From Modestobacter marinus (GTDB lineage Bacteria; Actinomycetota; Actinomycetes; Mycobacteriales; Geodermatophilaceae), in the NCBI RefSeq assembly GCF_019799945.1, contig NZ_JABGCH010000024.1, positions 16,089-80,088 on the forward strand: a stretch of DNA of 64,000 nt. Direction: 5' to 3'. Shown here one piece after another: positions 31,775-40,317 of this stretch. The first letter of the stretch is position 1. Each line of letters opens with the position of its first letter. Below the pieces are notes generated by a model that was not told the DNA's origin, did not search any database, and saw nothing but the letters and a program-made list of their open reading frames with translations. Made by a program: the position numbers and the translations under genes.

Positions 31775-32396
31775 TGAGCCGCAGGTCGATCCGCCCGAGC
31801 CCGACACCATCTGGGAGGACGAGGACCTCGCCGGCGTCGAGTGGGACTGTGCCGAGCTCGAGCGGGTCACCTTCGTGGAGTGCCGGTTCGACGACGCGTC
31901 GATGGCGGAGCTGGTCACCCGGCGCTGCGTGTTCGACCGGTGCGTCCTCACCGGGGTGGCGATGAGCGGCTCCGTGCACGAGGGGTCGGCGTTCCTCTCG
32001 TGCCGGTTCGACCGGGCCACGCTGTTCGACGTCACCTGGACCAGTTGCAAGCTCACCGGCTCGCAGTTCCCCGGCGCCACGCTGCGGTCGATGACGACGA
32101 CCGAGAGCGACTGGAGCTACACGTCGCTGCGCGGGGCGGACCTCTCCGGGCTGGACCTGTCGGGGCTGCGGCTGGCCGAGGCCGACCTCGTCGACGCGGA
32201 CCTGCGGGAGTGTGACCTCACCCGCGCGGACCTGCGGCACGCCCGCGTGCAGGGCACCAAGCTGCGCGGCGCGGACCTGCGGGGCGCGGAGACCGACGGG
32301 ATCAACTGGCGGGCGCTCGACCTCGACGGCGTCCGGCTGGACCTGGGCCAGGCTGTCCGGTTCGCCCACGCCCACGGCGCCGTGGTCGCCGACTGA
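31728..32396 (+). CDS. pentapeptide repeat protein
   Basis: A 222-residue protein made mostly of A(D/N)LxX-type pentapeptide repeats (e.g. LRGADLSGLDLSGLRLAEAD, ADLRECDLTRADLRHARVQG), which fold into a right-handed quadrilateral beta-helix. Some such proteins mimic DNA and protect gyrase (MfpA/Qnr) but most are unassigned. The start within the palindromic element (GTG 31728, Shine-Dalgarno GAAGGA) gives an N-terminus of element-coded residues; a later in-frame start is not obvious. TTG or other internal starts remain possible. Confidence 0.82.
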   Translation: MPPNARKLAPGPCTGPEPQVDPPEPDTIWEDEDLAGVEWDCAELERVTFVECRFDDASMAELVTRRCVFDRCVLTGVAMSGSVHEGSAFLSCRFDRATLFDVTWTSCKLTGSQFPGATLRSMTTTESDWSYTSLRGADLSGLDLSGLRLAEADLVDADLRECDLTRADLRHARVQGTKLRGADLRGAETDGINWRALDLDGVRLDLGQAVRFAHAHGAVVAD

Positions 32397-32467
32397 TCCG
32401 GGCGCGGTCGCGCCCTGGGCGGCGGGGGCGGCCGGTGGCCGCGGTGCGGTCCGGTGAGACCGCGATG

Positions 32468-33196
32468 TCAGAGCCTCCTGCCGATCTCGGGGCCCGTCAT
32501 CAGCGCCTTGAGGGCACCGAGACCGCCCAGGCCGGCGACCGCGACGCCGAGCCAGCCGCCGACGGCGTAGCGGTCGACGTCCCAGTCGGCCGCGGCCAGC
32601 GGCACGAGCACCCCCGCCGCCGCCACCACCGTGACGAGCAGCGCGAGCGCACCGAGGAACCGGTGGGTGTGGGCCGGCACGTACAGCAGCAGCCCGATCA
32701 GGAAGAGCGCCGCACCACCGAGGACGACGGCCAGCGGCTGCCACGAGCCGGTGTCCCACAGCCGCCAGGCGTCGGTGGACCAGTCGGCGACCCCGGCGCG
32801 GACCAGGTCCATGCCGGAGCGGCCGCCGTGCACCCAGACCACCAGCAGGCTGATCCCGGCCGCGAAGCCGGCGAGCAGGAGCAGCAGCCCGGCGACCGTG
32901 TCCGCGCGCCGCACGACCACCGGCCGGTCGCTCCACTCCGGCTGCGTGCGCCCCGGCCAGGACTGCTGCGGCCCGGTCGGCTGCGGACCCGTCCCCTGTG
33001 GCTCGGGCTGCCAGATCGGCCGCTGCGGGAACCCGGCCTCCTCGTGCCGGGGCGGTGACCACGGCGGCACCACCAGGGTCTCCTGCCGGTCGCGCTCCGC
33101 TCCGCCCAGCACCTCGGTGGGGCGGTGGGTTCCGGTGTCCTCGCCCGCTGGGCCGTCGGTGGGTGGGCTGCCCTGGCGGTCGCCGGGCTCGCTCAT
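32468..33196 (-). CDS. four-helix membrane protein with long hydrophilic N-terminus
   Basis: A 242-residue protein: ~95 hydrophilic residues rich in Pro, Gln, Gly and Arg, then four hydrophobic helices ([80 protein letters not shown]) and a short tail. ATG 33196 has GAGGGAGG. General layout (four helices and a Pro-rich soluble arm) resembles the protein at 27608 but without clear sequence identity. Divergent from folD. No function known. Confidence 0.75.
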   Translation of the reverse strand: MSEPGDRQGSPPTDGPAGEDTGTHRPTEVLGGAERDRQETLVVPPWSPPRHEEAGFPQRPIWQPEPQGTGPQPTGPQQSWPGRTQPEWSDRPVVVRRADTVAGLLLLLAGFAAGISLLVVWVHGGRSGMDLVRAGVADWSTDAWRLWDTGSWQPLAVVLGGAALFLIGLLLYVPAHTHRFLGALALLVTVVAAAGVLVPLAAADWDVDRYAVGGWLGVAVAGLGGLGALKALMTGPEIGRRL

Positions 33197-33271
33197 GGGG
33201 CCTCCCTCGCGCGCGGGTGGGGAGACCCGCGGCTCTCGGTGTCCGGAGCCTAGGCGGTGGACGGCGTCGGG

Positions 33272-33277
33272 CAGACT
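33272..33277 (+). promoter_or_regulatory. -10 element of leaderless folD
   Basis: CAGACT followed by 7 nt and GTG 33285; the same hexamer is used before the aroQ leader. Confidence 0.6.
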
Positions 33278-33284
33278 GCAACAC

Positions 33285-34154
33285 GTGGCGGCGACGATCC
33301 TGGACGGCAAGGCGACCGCGGCGGCGATCCGGGAGGAACTGACCGCGCGGGTGGCCCGTCTGGCCGACGCGGGACGGCTGCCGGGGCTGGGCACCCTGCT
33401 CGTCGGCGACGACCCGGGCAGCAGGTGGTACGTGCAGGCCAAGCACAAGGACTGCGCCCAGGTGGGCATCGCCAGCCTCCAGCGGGAGCTGCCGGCCACC
33501 GCGTCCCTCACCGACGTGCTCGAGGTGGTCGACGAGCTGAACGCCGATCCCGGCTGCACCGGCTACATCGTCCAGCTGCCGCTGCCGCGGGGGATCGACG
33601 CGAGCGTCGTCCTCGAGCGGATGGACCCGGCCAAGGACGCGGACGGCCTGCACCCGATCAACCTCGGCCGGCTGGTGCTCGGCATCCCCGGGCCGCTGCC
33701 CTGCACCCCGGTGGGCATCGTCGAGCTGCTCCGCCGCTACGACGTCCCGGTGGCCGGCGCGGAGGTCGTCGTCATCGGCCGCGGCATCACCGTGGGCCGG
33801 CCGCTGGGCCTGCTGCTCACCCGGCGGAGCGAGAACGCCACGGTCACGCTGTGCCACACCGGCACCCGCGACCTGGCCGCGCACACCCGGACCGCCGACG
33901 TCGTCGTCGCCGCGGCCGGCGTGCCGGAGCTCGTCACCGCCGACATGGTCAAGCCGGGAGCGGCCGTCCTGGACGTCGGCGTCAGCCGGGTCGACGGGAA
34001 GATCGCCGGGGACGTCGCCGCCGACGTCCGTGAGGTCGCCGGCTTCGTGGCGCCCAACCCGGGCGGCGTCGGCCCGATGACCCGCGCGATGCTGCTGGCC
34101 AACGTCGTCCTCGCCGCTGAGCTGGCGACCGGCGCAGAGGCACTGACGGCATGA
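33285..34154 (+). CDS. folD: methylenetetrahydrofolate dehydrogenase/cyclohydrolase
   Basis: A 289-residue bifunctional enzyme that converts 5,10-methylene-THF to 10-formyl-THF, the donor for PurN and PurH. Signatures: the catalytic Lys loop [30 protein letters not shown], the dinucleotide region [18 protein letters not shown] and the C-terminal [14 protein letters not shown]. In the family motif usually written VGRSxxVG the Ser is replaced by Gly (GRGITVG). GTG 33285 is leaderless. A DUF3017 gene overlaps its end by 4 bp. Confidence 0.95.
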   Translation: MAATILDGKATAAAIREELTARVARLADAGRLPGLGTLLVGDDPGSRWYVQAKHKDCAQVGIASLQRELPATASLTDVLEVVDELNADPGCTGYIVQLPLPRGIDASVVLERMDPAKDADGLHPINLGRLVLGIPGPLPCTPVGIVELLRRYDVPVAGAEVVVIGRGITVGRPLGLLLTRRSENATVTLCHTGTRDLAAHTRTADVVVAAAGVPELVTADMVKPGAAVLDVGVSRVDGKIAGDVAADVREVAGFVAPNPGGVGPMTRAMLLANVVLAAELATGAEALTA

Positions 34155-34465
34155 CAGCCCCGGGCCCGGCCCGCGCGCCGCTCTACGTCCGGCGGCCGCT
34201 GCTCGCCGGCTTCCTCCGGCAGTGGCCGCTGACGGTCGTCATCGCCGTCGTCGCGGTGGGCCTGCTGCTCGTCGCGGCCGAGCAGTGGCGCCGCGGGCTG
34301 GTCGTCATGGGGGTCGCGCTGCTCGGGGCGACGCTGCTGCGGCTGCTCCTGCCGGTGCGGCAGATGGGCTTCCTCGCCGTCCGCAGCCGGCCGGTGGACG
34401 TCACCCTGACCGGTGCGGCCGGGCTCGCGCTGGTCCTCCTGGCGTGGAACGTCCCCCCGACCTGA
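34151..34465 (+). CDS. DUF3017 family small membrane protein
   Basis: A 104-residue protein with three hydrophobic helices ([57 protein letters not shown]). The [15 protein letters not shown] segment and the ATGA overlap with folD are typical of DUF3017, a conserved folD neighbour in Actinobacteria. Function unknown. Confidence 0.88.
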   Translation: MTAPGPARAPLYVRRPLLAGFLRQWPLTVVIAVVAVGLLLVAAEQWRRGLVVMGVALLGATLLRLLLPVRQMGFLAVRSRPVDVTLTGAAGLALVLLAWNVPPT

Positions 34466-34509
34466 CCCCGGCAACGCCACCCGCATGGCCGGGGCACCCC
34501 GTCCGGGGC

Positions 34510-34515
34510 TAGGTT
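34510..34515 (+). promoter_or_regulatory. -10 element of leaderless mdh
   Basis: TAGGTT followed by 7 nt (GGCGGGC) and ATG 34523. Confidence 0.65.
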
Positions 34516-34522
34516 GGCGGGC

Positions 34523-35476
34523 ATGGCAGCGTCGCCCCGGAAGGGCAAGGTGACCGTCGTCGGCGCCGGCTTCTACGGCTCGACCACCGCACAACGTCTC
34601 GCGGAGTACGACGTCTTCGAGACGGTCGTGCTCACCGACATCCTCGAGGGCCGCCCCGAGGGGCTCGCACTCGACATCAACCAATCCCGGCCGATCGAGG
34701 GCTTCGAGACCCGGGTGGTCGGGGTGGGTGGTGGCTCGTACGCCGGCACCGAGGGCTCCGACGTCGTCGTCATCACCGCCGGCCTGCCGCGCAAGCCCGG
34801 CATGAGCCGGATGGACCTGCTGGAGACGAACGCCCGGATCGTGCGCTCGGTCGCCGAGGAGGTGGCCCGCACCTCGCCGGACGCCGTCGTCATCGTCGTC
34901 TCCAACCCGCTGGACGAGATGACGGCGCTGGCCCAGCTGGCCACCGGCTTCCCGCAGCACCGGGTCATGGGCCAGGCCGGGATGCTCGACACCGCGCGGT
35001 TCGCCAACAACGTCGCCGAGGAGCTCGGCGTGGCGGTGGCCTCGGTGCGCACCCTGACCCTCGGCTCGCACGGCGACACGATGGTGCCCGTGCCGTCCCG
35101 GTGCACCGTCGACGGCAAGCCGCTGGCCGACGTGCTGTCCGAGGACCGCATCGCCCACCTCGTCGACCGCACCCGCAACGGGGGCGCCGAGGTGGTGGCG
35201 CTGCTGAAGACCGGTTCGGCGTACTTCGCGCCGTCCGCGGCGGCGGCCCGGATGGCCCGCGCGGTCATCGAGGACTCCGGGGCGGTCCTGCCCGTGTGCG
35301 CCTGGGTCGACGGGGAGTACGGCATCTCCGGGGTCTACCTGGGGGTGGAGGCCGAGATCGGCCGGGACGGCGTCCGGCGGGTCGTGCAGACCGACCTGTC
35401 CGACAGCGAGCTGGCGGGCCTGCGCGAGGCCGCCGAGGCGGTACGCGCCAAGCAGGCCGATGTGGCCGACCTCTGA
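34523..35476 (+). CDS. mdh: malate dehydrogenase
   Basis: A 317-residue NAD-dependent enzyme of the LDH-like MDH group (TCA cycle, malate to oxaloacetate). N-terminal VVGAGFYGSTTAQRL binds NAD, with Asp at the end of strand 2 (VLTDI). Substrate Arg pair in RKPGMSRMDL, Arg in GMLDTARF, catalytic His in LGSHGDTMVPV. ATG 34523 is preferred over an in-frame TTG at 34514 because the -10 hexamer overlaps the latter. Followed by icd after 39 bp, probably one unit. Confidence 0.94.
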   Translation: MAASPRKGKVTVVGAGFYGSTTAQRLAEYDVFETVVLTDILEGRPEGLALDINQSRPIEGFETRVVGVGGGSYAGTEGSDVVVITAGLPRKPGMSRMDLLETNARIVRSVAEEVARTSPDAVVIVVSNPLDEMTALAQLATGFPQHRVMGQAGMLDTARFANNVAEELGVAVASVRTLTLGSHGDTMVPVPSRCTVDGKPLADVLSEDRIAHLVDRTRNGGAEVVALLKTGSAYFAPSAAAARMARAVIEDSGAVLPVCAWVDGEYGISGVYLGVEAEIGRDGVRRVVQTDLSDSELAGLREAAEAVRAKQADVADL

Positions 35477-35515
35477 CCTCGACGGTCAGAGCTGCAGAGA
35501 GGGAAGACAGGACAC

Positions 35516-36730
35516 GTGAGCAAGATCAAGGTCGAGGGCACCGTCGTCGAGCTCGACGGCGACGAGATGACCCGGATCATCTGGCAGTTCATCAAGGACC
35601 AGCTGATCCTCCCGTACCTCGACGTCAACCTCGAGTACTACGACCTGGGCATCGAGAAGCGCGACGAGACCGACGACCAGATCACGGTCGACGCGGCCAA
35701 CGCGATCAAGAAGCACGGCGTGGGCGTCAAGTGCGCCACCATCACCCCGGACGAGGCGCGGGTCGAGGAGTTCGGCCTCAAGCGGATGTACCGGTCGCCC
35801 AACGGGACGATCCGCAACATCCTCGGCGGCGTCATCTTCCGCGAGCCGATCATCATGTCCAACGTGCCGCGGTTGGTGCCGGGCTGGACCAAGCCGATCG
35901 TCGTCGGCCGTCACGCGTTCGGTGACCAGTACCGGGCCACCGACTTCACGTTCCCCGGCGAGGGGACGCTGACGCTGACCTTCCAGCCGAAGGACGGCGG
36001 CGAGCCGATCGAGCGCGAGGTGTTCCAGTCTCCCGGCGCCGGTGTCGCGCTGGCGATGTACAACCTGGACGACTCGATCCGCGACTTCGCGCGGGCGTCA
36101 CTGAACTACGGCCTGCAGCGCGGGTACCCGGTCTACCTGTCGACCAAGAACACGATCCTCAAGGCCTACGACGGCCGCTTCAAGGACCTGTTCGCCGAGG
36201 TCTTCGAGGCCGAGTTCAAGGACCAGTTCGAGAAGGCCGGGATCACCTACGAGCACCGCCTGATCGACGACATGGTCGCCGCCTCCCTGAAGTGGGAGGG
36301 CGGCTACGTCTGGGCCTGCAAGAACTACGACGGCGACGTCCAGTCCGACACGGTCGCGCAGGGCTTCGGCTCGCTGGGGCTGATGACGTCGGTGCTGATG
36401 AGCCCCGACGGCCGCACCGTCGAGGCCGAGGCCGCGCACGGCACGGTCACCCGGCACTTCCGGCAGCACCAGCAGGGCAAGGAGACCTCGACCAACCCGA
36501 TCGCGTCGATCTTCGCCTGGACGCGGGGCCTGGCCCACCGCGGCAAGCTGGACGGCACCCCCGAGGTGACCCGGTTCGCCGAGACCCTGGAGCGGGTCTG
36601 CATCGAGACCGTCGAGAGCGGTCAGATGACCAAGGACCTCGCGCTGCTGATCTCCAAGGACGCCCCCTGGCTGACCACCCAGGACTTCCTGGCGGCCATC
36701 GACACCAACCTGCAGAAGGCCATGGCCTGA
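35516..36730 (+). CDS. icd: NADP-dependent isocitrate dehydrogenase (homodimeric, eukaryotic-type)
   Basis: A 404-residue type II IDH that oxidises isocitrate to 2-oxoglutarate. The N-terminal [19 protein letters not shown], the substrate loop [13 protein letters not shown], metal/substrate residues around RLIDDMVA and the cofactor segment [19 protein letters not shown] are all present. GTG 35516 follows GAGAGGGAAG. Ends directly at a palindromic element. Length and motifs match the ~400-residue family without the phosphorylation-regulated E. coli type. Confidence 0.96.
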   Translation: MSKIKVEGTVVELDGDEMTRIIWQFIKDQLILPYLDVNLEYYDLGIEKRDETDDQITVDAANAIKKHGVGVKCATITPDEARVEEFGLKRMYRSPNGTIRNILGGVIFREPIIMSNVPRLVPGWTKPIVVGRHAFGDQYRATDFTFPGEGTLTLTFQPKDGGEPIEREVFQSPGAGVALAMYNLDDSIRDFARASLNYGLQRGYPVYLSTKNTILKAYDGRFKDLFAEVFEAEFKDQFEKAGITYEHRLIDDMVAASLKWEGGYVWACKNYDGDVQSDTVAQGFGSLGLMTSVLMSPDGRTVEAEAAHGTVTRHFRQHQQGKETSTNPIASIFAWTRGLAHRGKLDGTPEVTRFAETLERVCIETVESGQMTKDLALLISKDAPWLTTQDFLAAIDTNLQKAMA

Positions 36731-36788
36731 GAAAGGACCCCCTGCCCCCGCCACTCGCAGGCCCGCGGCGGGACCCTGCAGGGGGGCC
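36731..36788 (+). repeat. dispersed palindromic element (copy 6), after icd
   Basis: Starts at the base after the icd stop: GAAAGGACCCCCTGCCCCC, centre CACTCGCAGGCCCGCGGCGG, right arm GACCCTGCAGGGGG. The arms GGACCCCCTGC and GCAGGGGGGCC pair, making a hairpin with a GC-rich inner stem. Confidence 0.85.
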
Positions 36789-36796
36789 GGACGACG

Positions 36797-36829
36797 ACGG
36801 CCCCCGCGACCACCGGTCGCGGGGGCCGT
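36797..36829 (+). terminator. strong terminator hairpin after icd
   Basis: ACGGCCCCCGCGAC (36797-36810) pairs perfectly with GTCGCGGGGGCCGT (36816-36829) around a 5-nt loop, followed by TCCGCG. It is separate from the element just upstream, which suggests that the element alone does not supply termination. Confidence 0.85.
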
Positions 36830-36854
36830 TCCGCGTGTCGGGGGGCCTCGGGGA

Positions 36855-36919
36855 CGTCGAGATCGGGGAAACCGGGCGCCGAAGAGGCTCAGGCGGCCCG
36901 GGATCCCCCGATCTCGACG
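36855..36919. terminator. 14-bp inverted repeat before the CAP-domain gene end
   Basis: CGTCGAGATCGGGG (36855-36868) and CCCCGATCTCGACG (36906-36919) with a 37-nt loop, 4 bp from the end of the leftward gene. It may terminate leftward transcripts. Confidence 0.55.
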
Positions 36920-36923
36920 GCGA

Positions 36924-37730
36924 TCAGACGCCGAAGTCCTGGGTCCACCACGGGCCGCCGGCGCCCTGGGCCACGCCGACCCCGAGCGTCCGCAGGCTGC
37001 AGTCGAGGATGTTCTCCCGGTGCCCGGGGGACTTCATCCAGGCCGCCATCACGGCCGCCGCGTCCCGCTGGCCCTGGGCGATGTTCTCCGCGCGCATCGA
37101 CGGGACCCCCGCCGCGTCCGCCCGGTCCCAGGGGGAGACGCCGTCCGGGGTGTCGTGCGCGAAGTAGTGACGGTCCCGCATGTCCGCACTGTGCGCGCGG
37201 GCCACCGCGGCCAGGTCCGGGTCCGCGGTGAGGGCGGGGCAGCCGGCCGCCGTCCGCTCCATGTTCACCAGCGCGAGGACCTGTCCCTCGACGGTCGGGT
37301 CCGCCGCTGCCGGCGCGGGAGCGGGGGCCGGCGCGGGTGCGGGCGCGTCGGAGGCGGACGGCACGGGCTCGGGCGACCGGCTCGGCGGGGTCGTCGCCGG
37401 CTCGGTCCCGGCCGGCGCCGTCACGACGGCCGACGAGGCCGGACCGGCCGGCGCCGACGGTTCGGAGGGCGTCGCGGTGGTCGCCGGCGCGCTGGTGGAG
37501 GCCGGAGCGGGAGCCGGAGCCGGCGGAGTCGGCGGGCCGCCGGTCGGACCGGCGGACGGCGCGAGGTCGGTGAGCACGCCGTCCGCGGTCGCACCGGCCA
37601 GGCGCGGGACCACCTCGCTGCGCATCAGGGAGGTGCCGGAGACGACGAGCACCACCAGGGCCACGACCAGCAGGACCGGGGTGGCGAGGCGGTGGGCGGG
37701 CACGCGCGGCGAGGGCGGGCGGGGTGGCAC
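36924..37730 (-). CDS. CAP/SCP domain protein, membrane anchored
   Basis: A 268-residue exported protein: short cytoplasmic N-terminus, one transmembrane helix (LATPVLLVVALVVLVVSG), a ~90-residue Pro/Ala/Thr/Ser-rich cell-wall-spanning stretch, and a C-terminal CAP domain (~145-268) with NMERTAAGCPALTADPDLAA, ARAHSADMRDRHYFAHDTPDG, ENIAQGQRDAAAVM and SPGHRENILD. CAP proteins have varied extracellular roles (lipid, sterol or peptide binding). GTG 37730 has TGAGGA upstream; a longer frame upstream is not homologous. Divergent from the CNNM gene. Confidence 0.88.
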   Translation of the reverse strand: MPPRPPSPRVPAHRLATPVLLVVALVVLVVSGTSLMRSEVVPRLAGATADGVLTDLAPSAGPTGGPPTPPAPAPAPASTSAPATTATPSEPSAPAGPASSAVVTAPAGTEPATTPPSRSPEPVPSASDAPAPAPAPAPAPAAADPTVEGQVLALVNMERTAAGCPALTADPDLAAVARAHSADMRDRHYFAHDTPDGVSPWDRADAAGVPSMRAENIAQGQRDAAAVMAAWMKSPGHRENILDCSLRTLGVGVAQGAGGPWWTQDFGV

Positions 37731-37932
37731 GGGACCGTCCTCAGGAGACAGCGGATCTGTAACGGGTTTGAGGGTAACCGGGCACGCAACGTGATCGGTA
37801 GCGGACGCCGGGGAACATCCCCAAGGGTGACGGGAGTTGTCCCCGCAGATCTGCGCACTGCCGCAGCCACTACCGTGGGGAGTTCCGGGAGCGTCCCGGC
37901 TGAGCCCACACCTCTGGAGGAGCACGCCGCTC

Positions 37933-39258
37933 GTGAGCGACGTCTGGCTCAACATCATCATGGTCGTCGCGTTCGTCATGGTCGGCGGCGCGTTCTCCGG
38001 GGCGGAGATCGCCCTGGTCTCCCTCCGGGAGTCGCAGGTGCGCTCGCTGGCCGATTCCGGCCGCCGCGGACAGGCGCTGAACAAGCTGCTCGCCGACCCC
38101 AACCGCTTCCTCGCCGCCGTGCAGGTGGGCGTCACCCTGGCCGGCTTCTTCTCCGCGGCCTTCGGTGCCAGCACGCTGTCCCGGCCGCTCGCCGACTGGG
38201 CGGCGGTCCAGTTCGGCCTGTCCCGCGGACTCGCCGGCACGCTGGCCCTCGTCGCGGTCACCATCGCGATCAGCTACCTGTCCCTCGTCGTCGGTGAGCT
38301 GACCCCCAAGCGGCTCGCGCTGCAGCGGGCCGAGGGCTTCTCGCTGGTCGTCGCCGCGCCGCTCAACGCCATCGCGAAGCTGTTCCGGCCGGTCATCTGG
38401 CTGCTGTCGAAGAGCACCGACCTGCTGGTCCGCCTGCTGGGTGGCGACCCGAAGCTGAGCGGTGAGTCGATCAGCCAGGAGGAGCTGCGCGACCTCGTCG
38501 CCGCGCACGAGTCACTGTCCAGCGACGAGCGCCGGCTCATCGACGAGGTCTTCCGCGCCGGGGACCGGGAGGTGCGCGAGGTCATGACCCCGCGCACCGA
38601 GGTGCACTTCCTCGAGGCCTCGATGACGGCCAGCCGCGCGGCCAAGCAGGTGGCCGACTCCAACTGGTCGCGCTACCCGGTCGTGGGCCGCAACGAGGAC
38701 GACGTCGTGGGGTTCGTGCACGTGCGCGACCTGTTCCTGCCCGGCCACCCCGCCGGCCGGGCGGCGACCGTCGGCGACCTCGCCCGTGAGGTCAAGCGGC
38801 TGCCCGGCACCGCCAAGGTGCTCACCGCGCTGTCGGAGATGCGCCGGGAGAACCGGCACTTCGCCATCGTCGTCGACGAGTACGGCGGCACCGACGGGAT
38901 CGTGACGCTCGAGGACCTCATCGAGGAGGTCATCGGCGACATCTACGACGAGTACGACGCCGCCGTCGCCGCGGAGTCCGGTGAGCCGTCCGACGGCCCC
39001 CACGAGGTCGACGGGCTGCTCAACCTGGACGACTTCAGCGAGGCGACCGGGCTGGAGCTGCCCGAGGGCCCCTACGAGACGGCCGCCGGGTTCGTGCTGG
39101 CCGAGCTCGGCCGGCTCCCGGTGGTCGGGGACTCGGTGGCCGTGCAGGGCCGCCGGCTGACGGTGCTCGAGCTCGACGGCCGCCGGATCGCCCGTATCTC
39201 GGTCAGCCCGGCGCCGCAGACCGCGGACGAGACCACCGCAGAGGCCAGCGCTAGCTGA
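37933..39258 (+). CDS. CNNM/CBS/CorC-HlyC membrane protein (hemolysin family transporter)
   Basis: A 441-residue protein: CNNM transmembrane domain (~1-200, four helices, with EIALVSLRESQVRSL and VVGELTPKRLALQ), a tandem CBS pair (~205-335, VMTPRTEVHFLE and FAIVVDEYGGTDGIVTLEDL) and a C-terminal CorC/HlyC domain (~350-430). Family members (YfjD, CorC, MpfA) are Mg2+/divalent cation exporters. GTG 37933 has GGAGGAG. The last 8 bp overlap galE on the other strand. Confidence 0.92.
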   Translation: MSDVWLNIIMVVAFVMVGGAFSGAEIALVSLRESQVRSLADSGRRGQALNKLLADPNRFLAAVQVGVTLAGFFSAAFGASTLSRPLADWAAVQFGLSRGLAGTLALVAVTIAISYLSLVVGELTPKRLALQRAEGFSLVVAAPLNAIAKLFRPVIWLLSKSTDLLVRLLGGDPKLSGESISQEELRDLVAAHESLSSDERRLIDEVFRAGDREVREVMTPRTEVHFLEASMTASRAAKQVADSNWSRYPVVGRNEDDVVGFVHVRDLFLPGHPAGRAATVGDLAREVKRLPGTAKVLTALSEMRRENRHFAIVVDEYGGTDGIVTLEDLIEEVIGDIYDEYDAAVAAESGEPSDGPHEVDGLLNLDDFSEATGLELPEGPYETAAGFVLAELGRLPVVGDSVAVQGRRLTVLELDGRRIARISVSPAPQTADETTAEASAS

Positions 39259-40258
39259 GGTCCCCGTGCAGGGTCCCGCCGCGAGCTTGCGAGTGGTGTG
39301 GGGCACGGGGGTCCTTCGTGAACGACCAGGCGTCGCCGACGATCTCGCGCAGGTCGGTGTGCGCCGGGGCCCAGCCCAGGTCGTCGTGGATACGCGCGGA
39401 GCTGGCCACCAGCCGCGCCGGGTCCCCGGTCCGCCGGGGCCCGGCGATGACCGGCAGCGGATGGCCGGTGACCTCGCGGACGGCGTCGACCATCTCCTGC
39501 ACGGAGAAGCCGCTGCCGCTGCCCAGGTTGTAGATGCGGTGCTCGCCGGGCGCGGGGGCCGGCAGCGCGAGCAGGTGCGCGGCGGCGAGGTCCTTGACGT
39601 GCACGTAGTCGCGGATGCAGGTGCCGTCGGGGGTCGGGTAGTCCTGCCCGTGGACGGTCAGCGCGTCCCGGGTCCCGGAGGCCACCTGCAGGGCGATCGG
39701 GATCAGGTGCGTCTCGGTGGCGTGCCGCTCGCCCCGGCCGTACGCCGCCCCACCCACGTTGAAGTACCGGAGGCTCACCGCGGCGAACGAGTGGGCCACC
39801 GCGTACGAGGTCAGCATGTGGTCGACGGCGAGCTTGCTGGCCCCGTAGGTGTTGGTGGGCCGGGTCGGCGCCGTCTCCAGGATCGGCACCTCCTCCGGCT
39901 CGCCGTAGGTGGCCGCGGTGGAGGAGAAGACGATCCGGCGGCAGTCGGCCGCGCGCATCGCCTCGAGCAGCGCCAGCGTGCCCCCGACGTTGTGGTGCCA
40001 GTAGACCTCGGGCTCGACCTGGCTCTGCCCGACCAGGCTCTTGGCCGCGAAGTGCAGCACCGCCTCGGGGGCGACCTCCGCCAGCACGGGCGCGGAGTCG
40101 TGCAGCGAGGCCCGCACGAACCGGGCGCCCTCGGGGACGGCGTCCTCGTGGCCGGTCGAGAGGTCGTCGAGCACCGTGACGTCGTGGCCGTCGGCCAGCA
40201 GGGCTGCGGTGACTACGCTGCCGATGTACCCGGCTCCGCCGGTGACGAGAACGCGCAT
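39251..40258 (-). CDS. galE: UDP-glucose 4-epimerase with element-encoded C-terminus
   Basis: A 335-residue extended short-chain dehydrogenase that interconverts UDP-glucose and UDP-galactose. NAD site VLVTGGAGYIGS, catalytic Ser in FSSTAATYGEP, YxxxK in NTYGASK. The natural enzyme ends near GDAWSFT. The last ~21 residues (KDPRAPHHSQARGGTLHGDL plus Ser) are encoded by a palindromic element and look unrelated to GalE. It appears that the element replaced the original stop region, or a stop was lost. ATG 40258 is leaderless (TAGGCT at 40265-40270). Confidence 0.94.
   Translation of the reverse strand: MRVLVTGGAGYIGSVVTAALLADGHDVTVLDDLSTGHEDAVPEGARFVRASLHDSAPVLAEVAPEAVLHFAAKSLVGQSQVEPEVYWHHNVGGTLALLEAMRAADCRRIVFSSTAATYGEPEEVPILETAPTRPTNTYGASKLAVDHMLTSYAVAHSFAAVSLRYFNVGGAAYGRGERHATETHLIPIALQVASGTRDALTVHGQDYPTPDGTCIRDYVHVKDLAAAHLLALPAPAPGEHRIYNLGSGSGFSVQEMVDAVREVTGHPLPVIAGPRRTGDPARLVASSARIHDDLGWAPAHTDLREIVGDAWSFTKDPRAPHHSQARGGTLHGDLS
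39260..39317 (-). repeat. dispersed palindromic element (copy 7), inside the galE reading frame
   Basis: On the minus strand: GAAGGACCCCCGTGCCCCAC, centre CTCGCAAGCTCGCGGCGGG, right arm CCCTGCACGGGGAC, ending 6 nt before the galE stop codon. It is the best preserved centre in the window and is translated as the C-terminal 19-21 residues of GalE. Confidence 0.85.
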
Positions 40259-40264
40259 GGTGCG

Positions 40265-40270
40265 AGCCTA
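40265..40270 (-). promoter_or_regulatory. -10 element of leaderless galE
   Basis: TAGGCT on the minus strand, 6 nt upstream of ATG 40258. The same hexamer lies 7 nt before the PIG-L gene start. Confidence 0.6.
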
Positions 40271-40317
40271 GACAGCACCCCGCCGGGGGGCGGCCGGCCG
40301 CGCGGAGGAGGAGCCCC

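Noticed and set aside
37731-37932. Riboswitch in the gap between CAP-domain gene and CNNM gene
   Set aside because: Repeated GTTAC motifs and a GC-rich hairpin are present, but no known riboswitch core (ydaO, M-box, ykoK) could be recognised.
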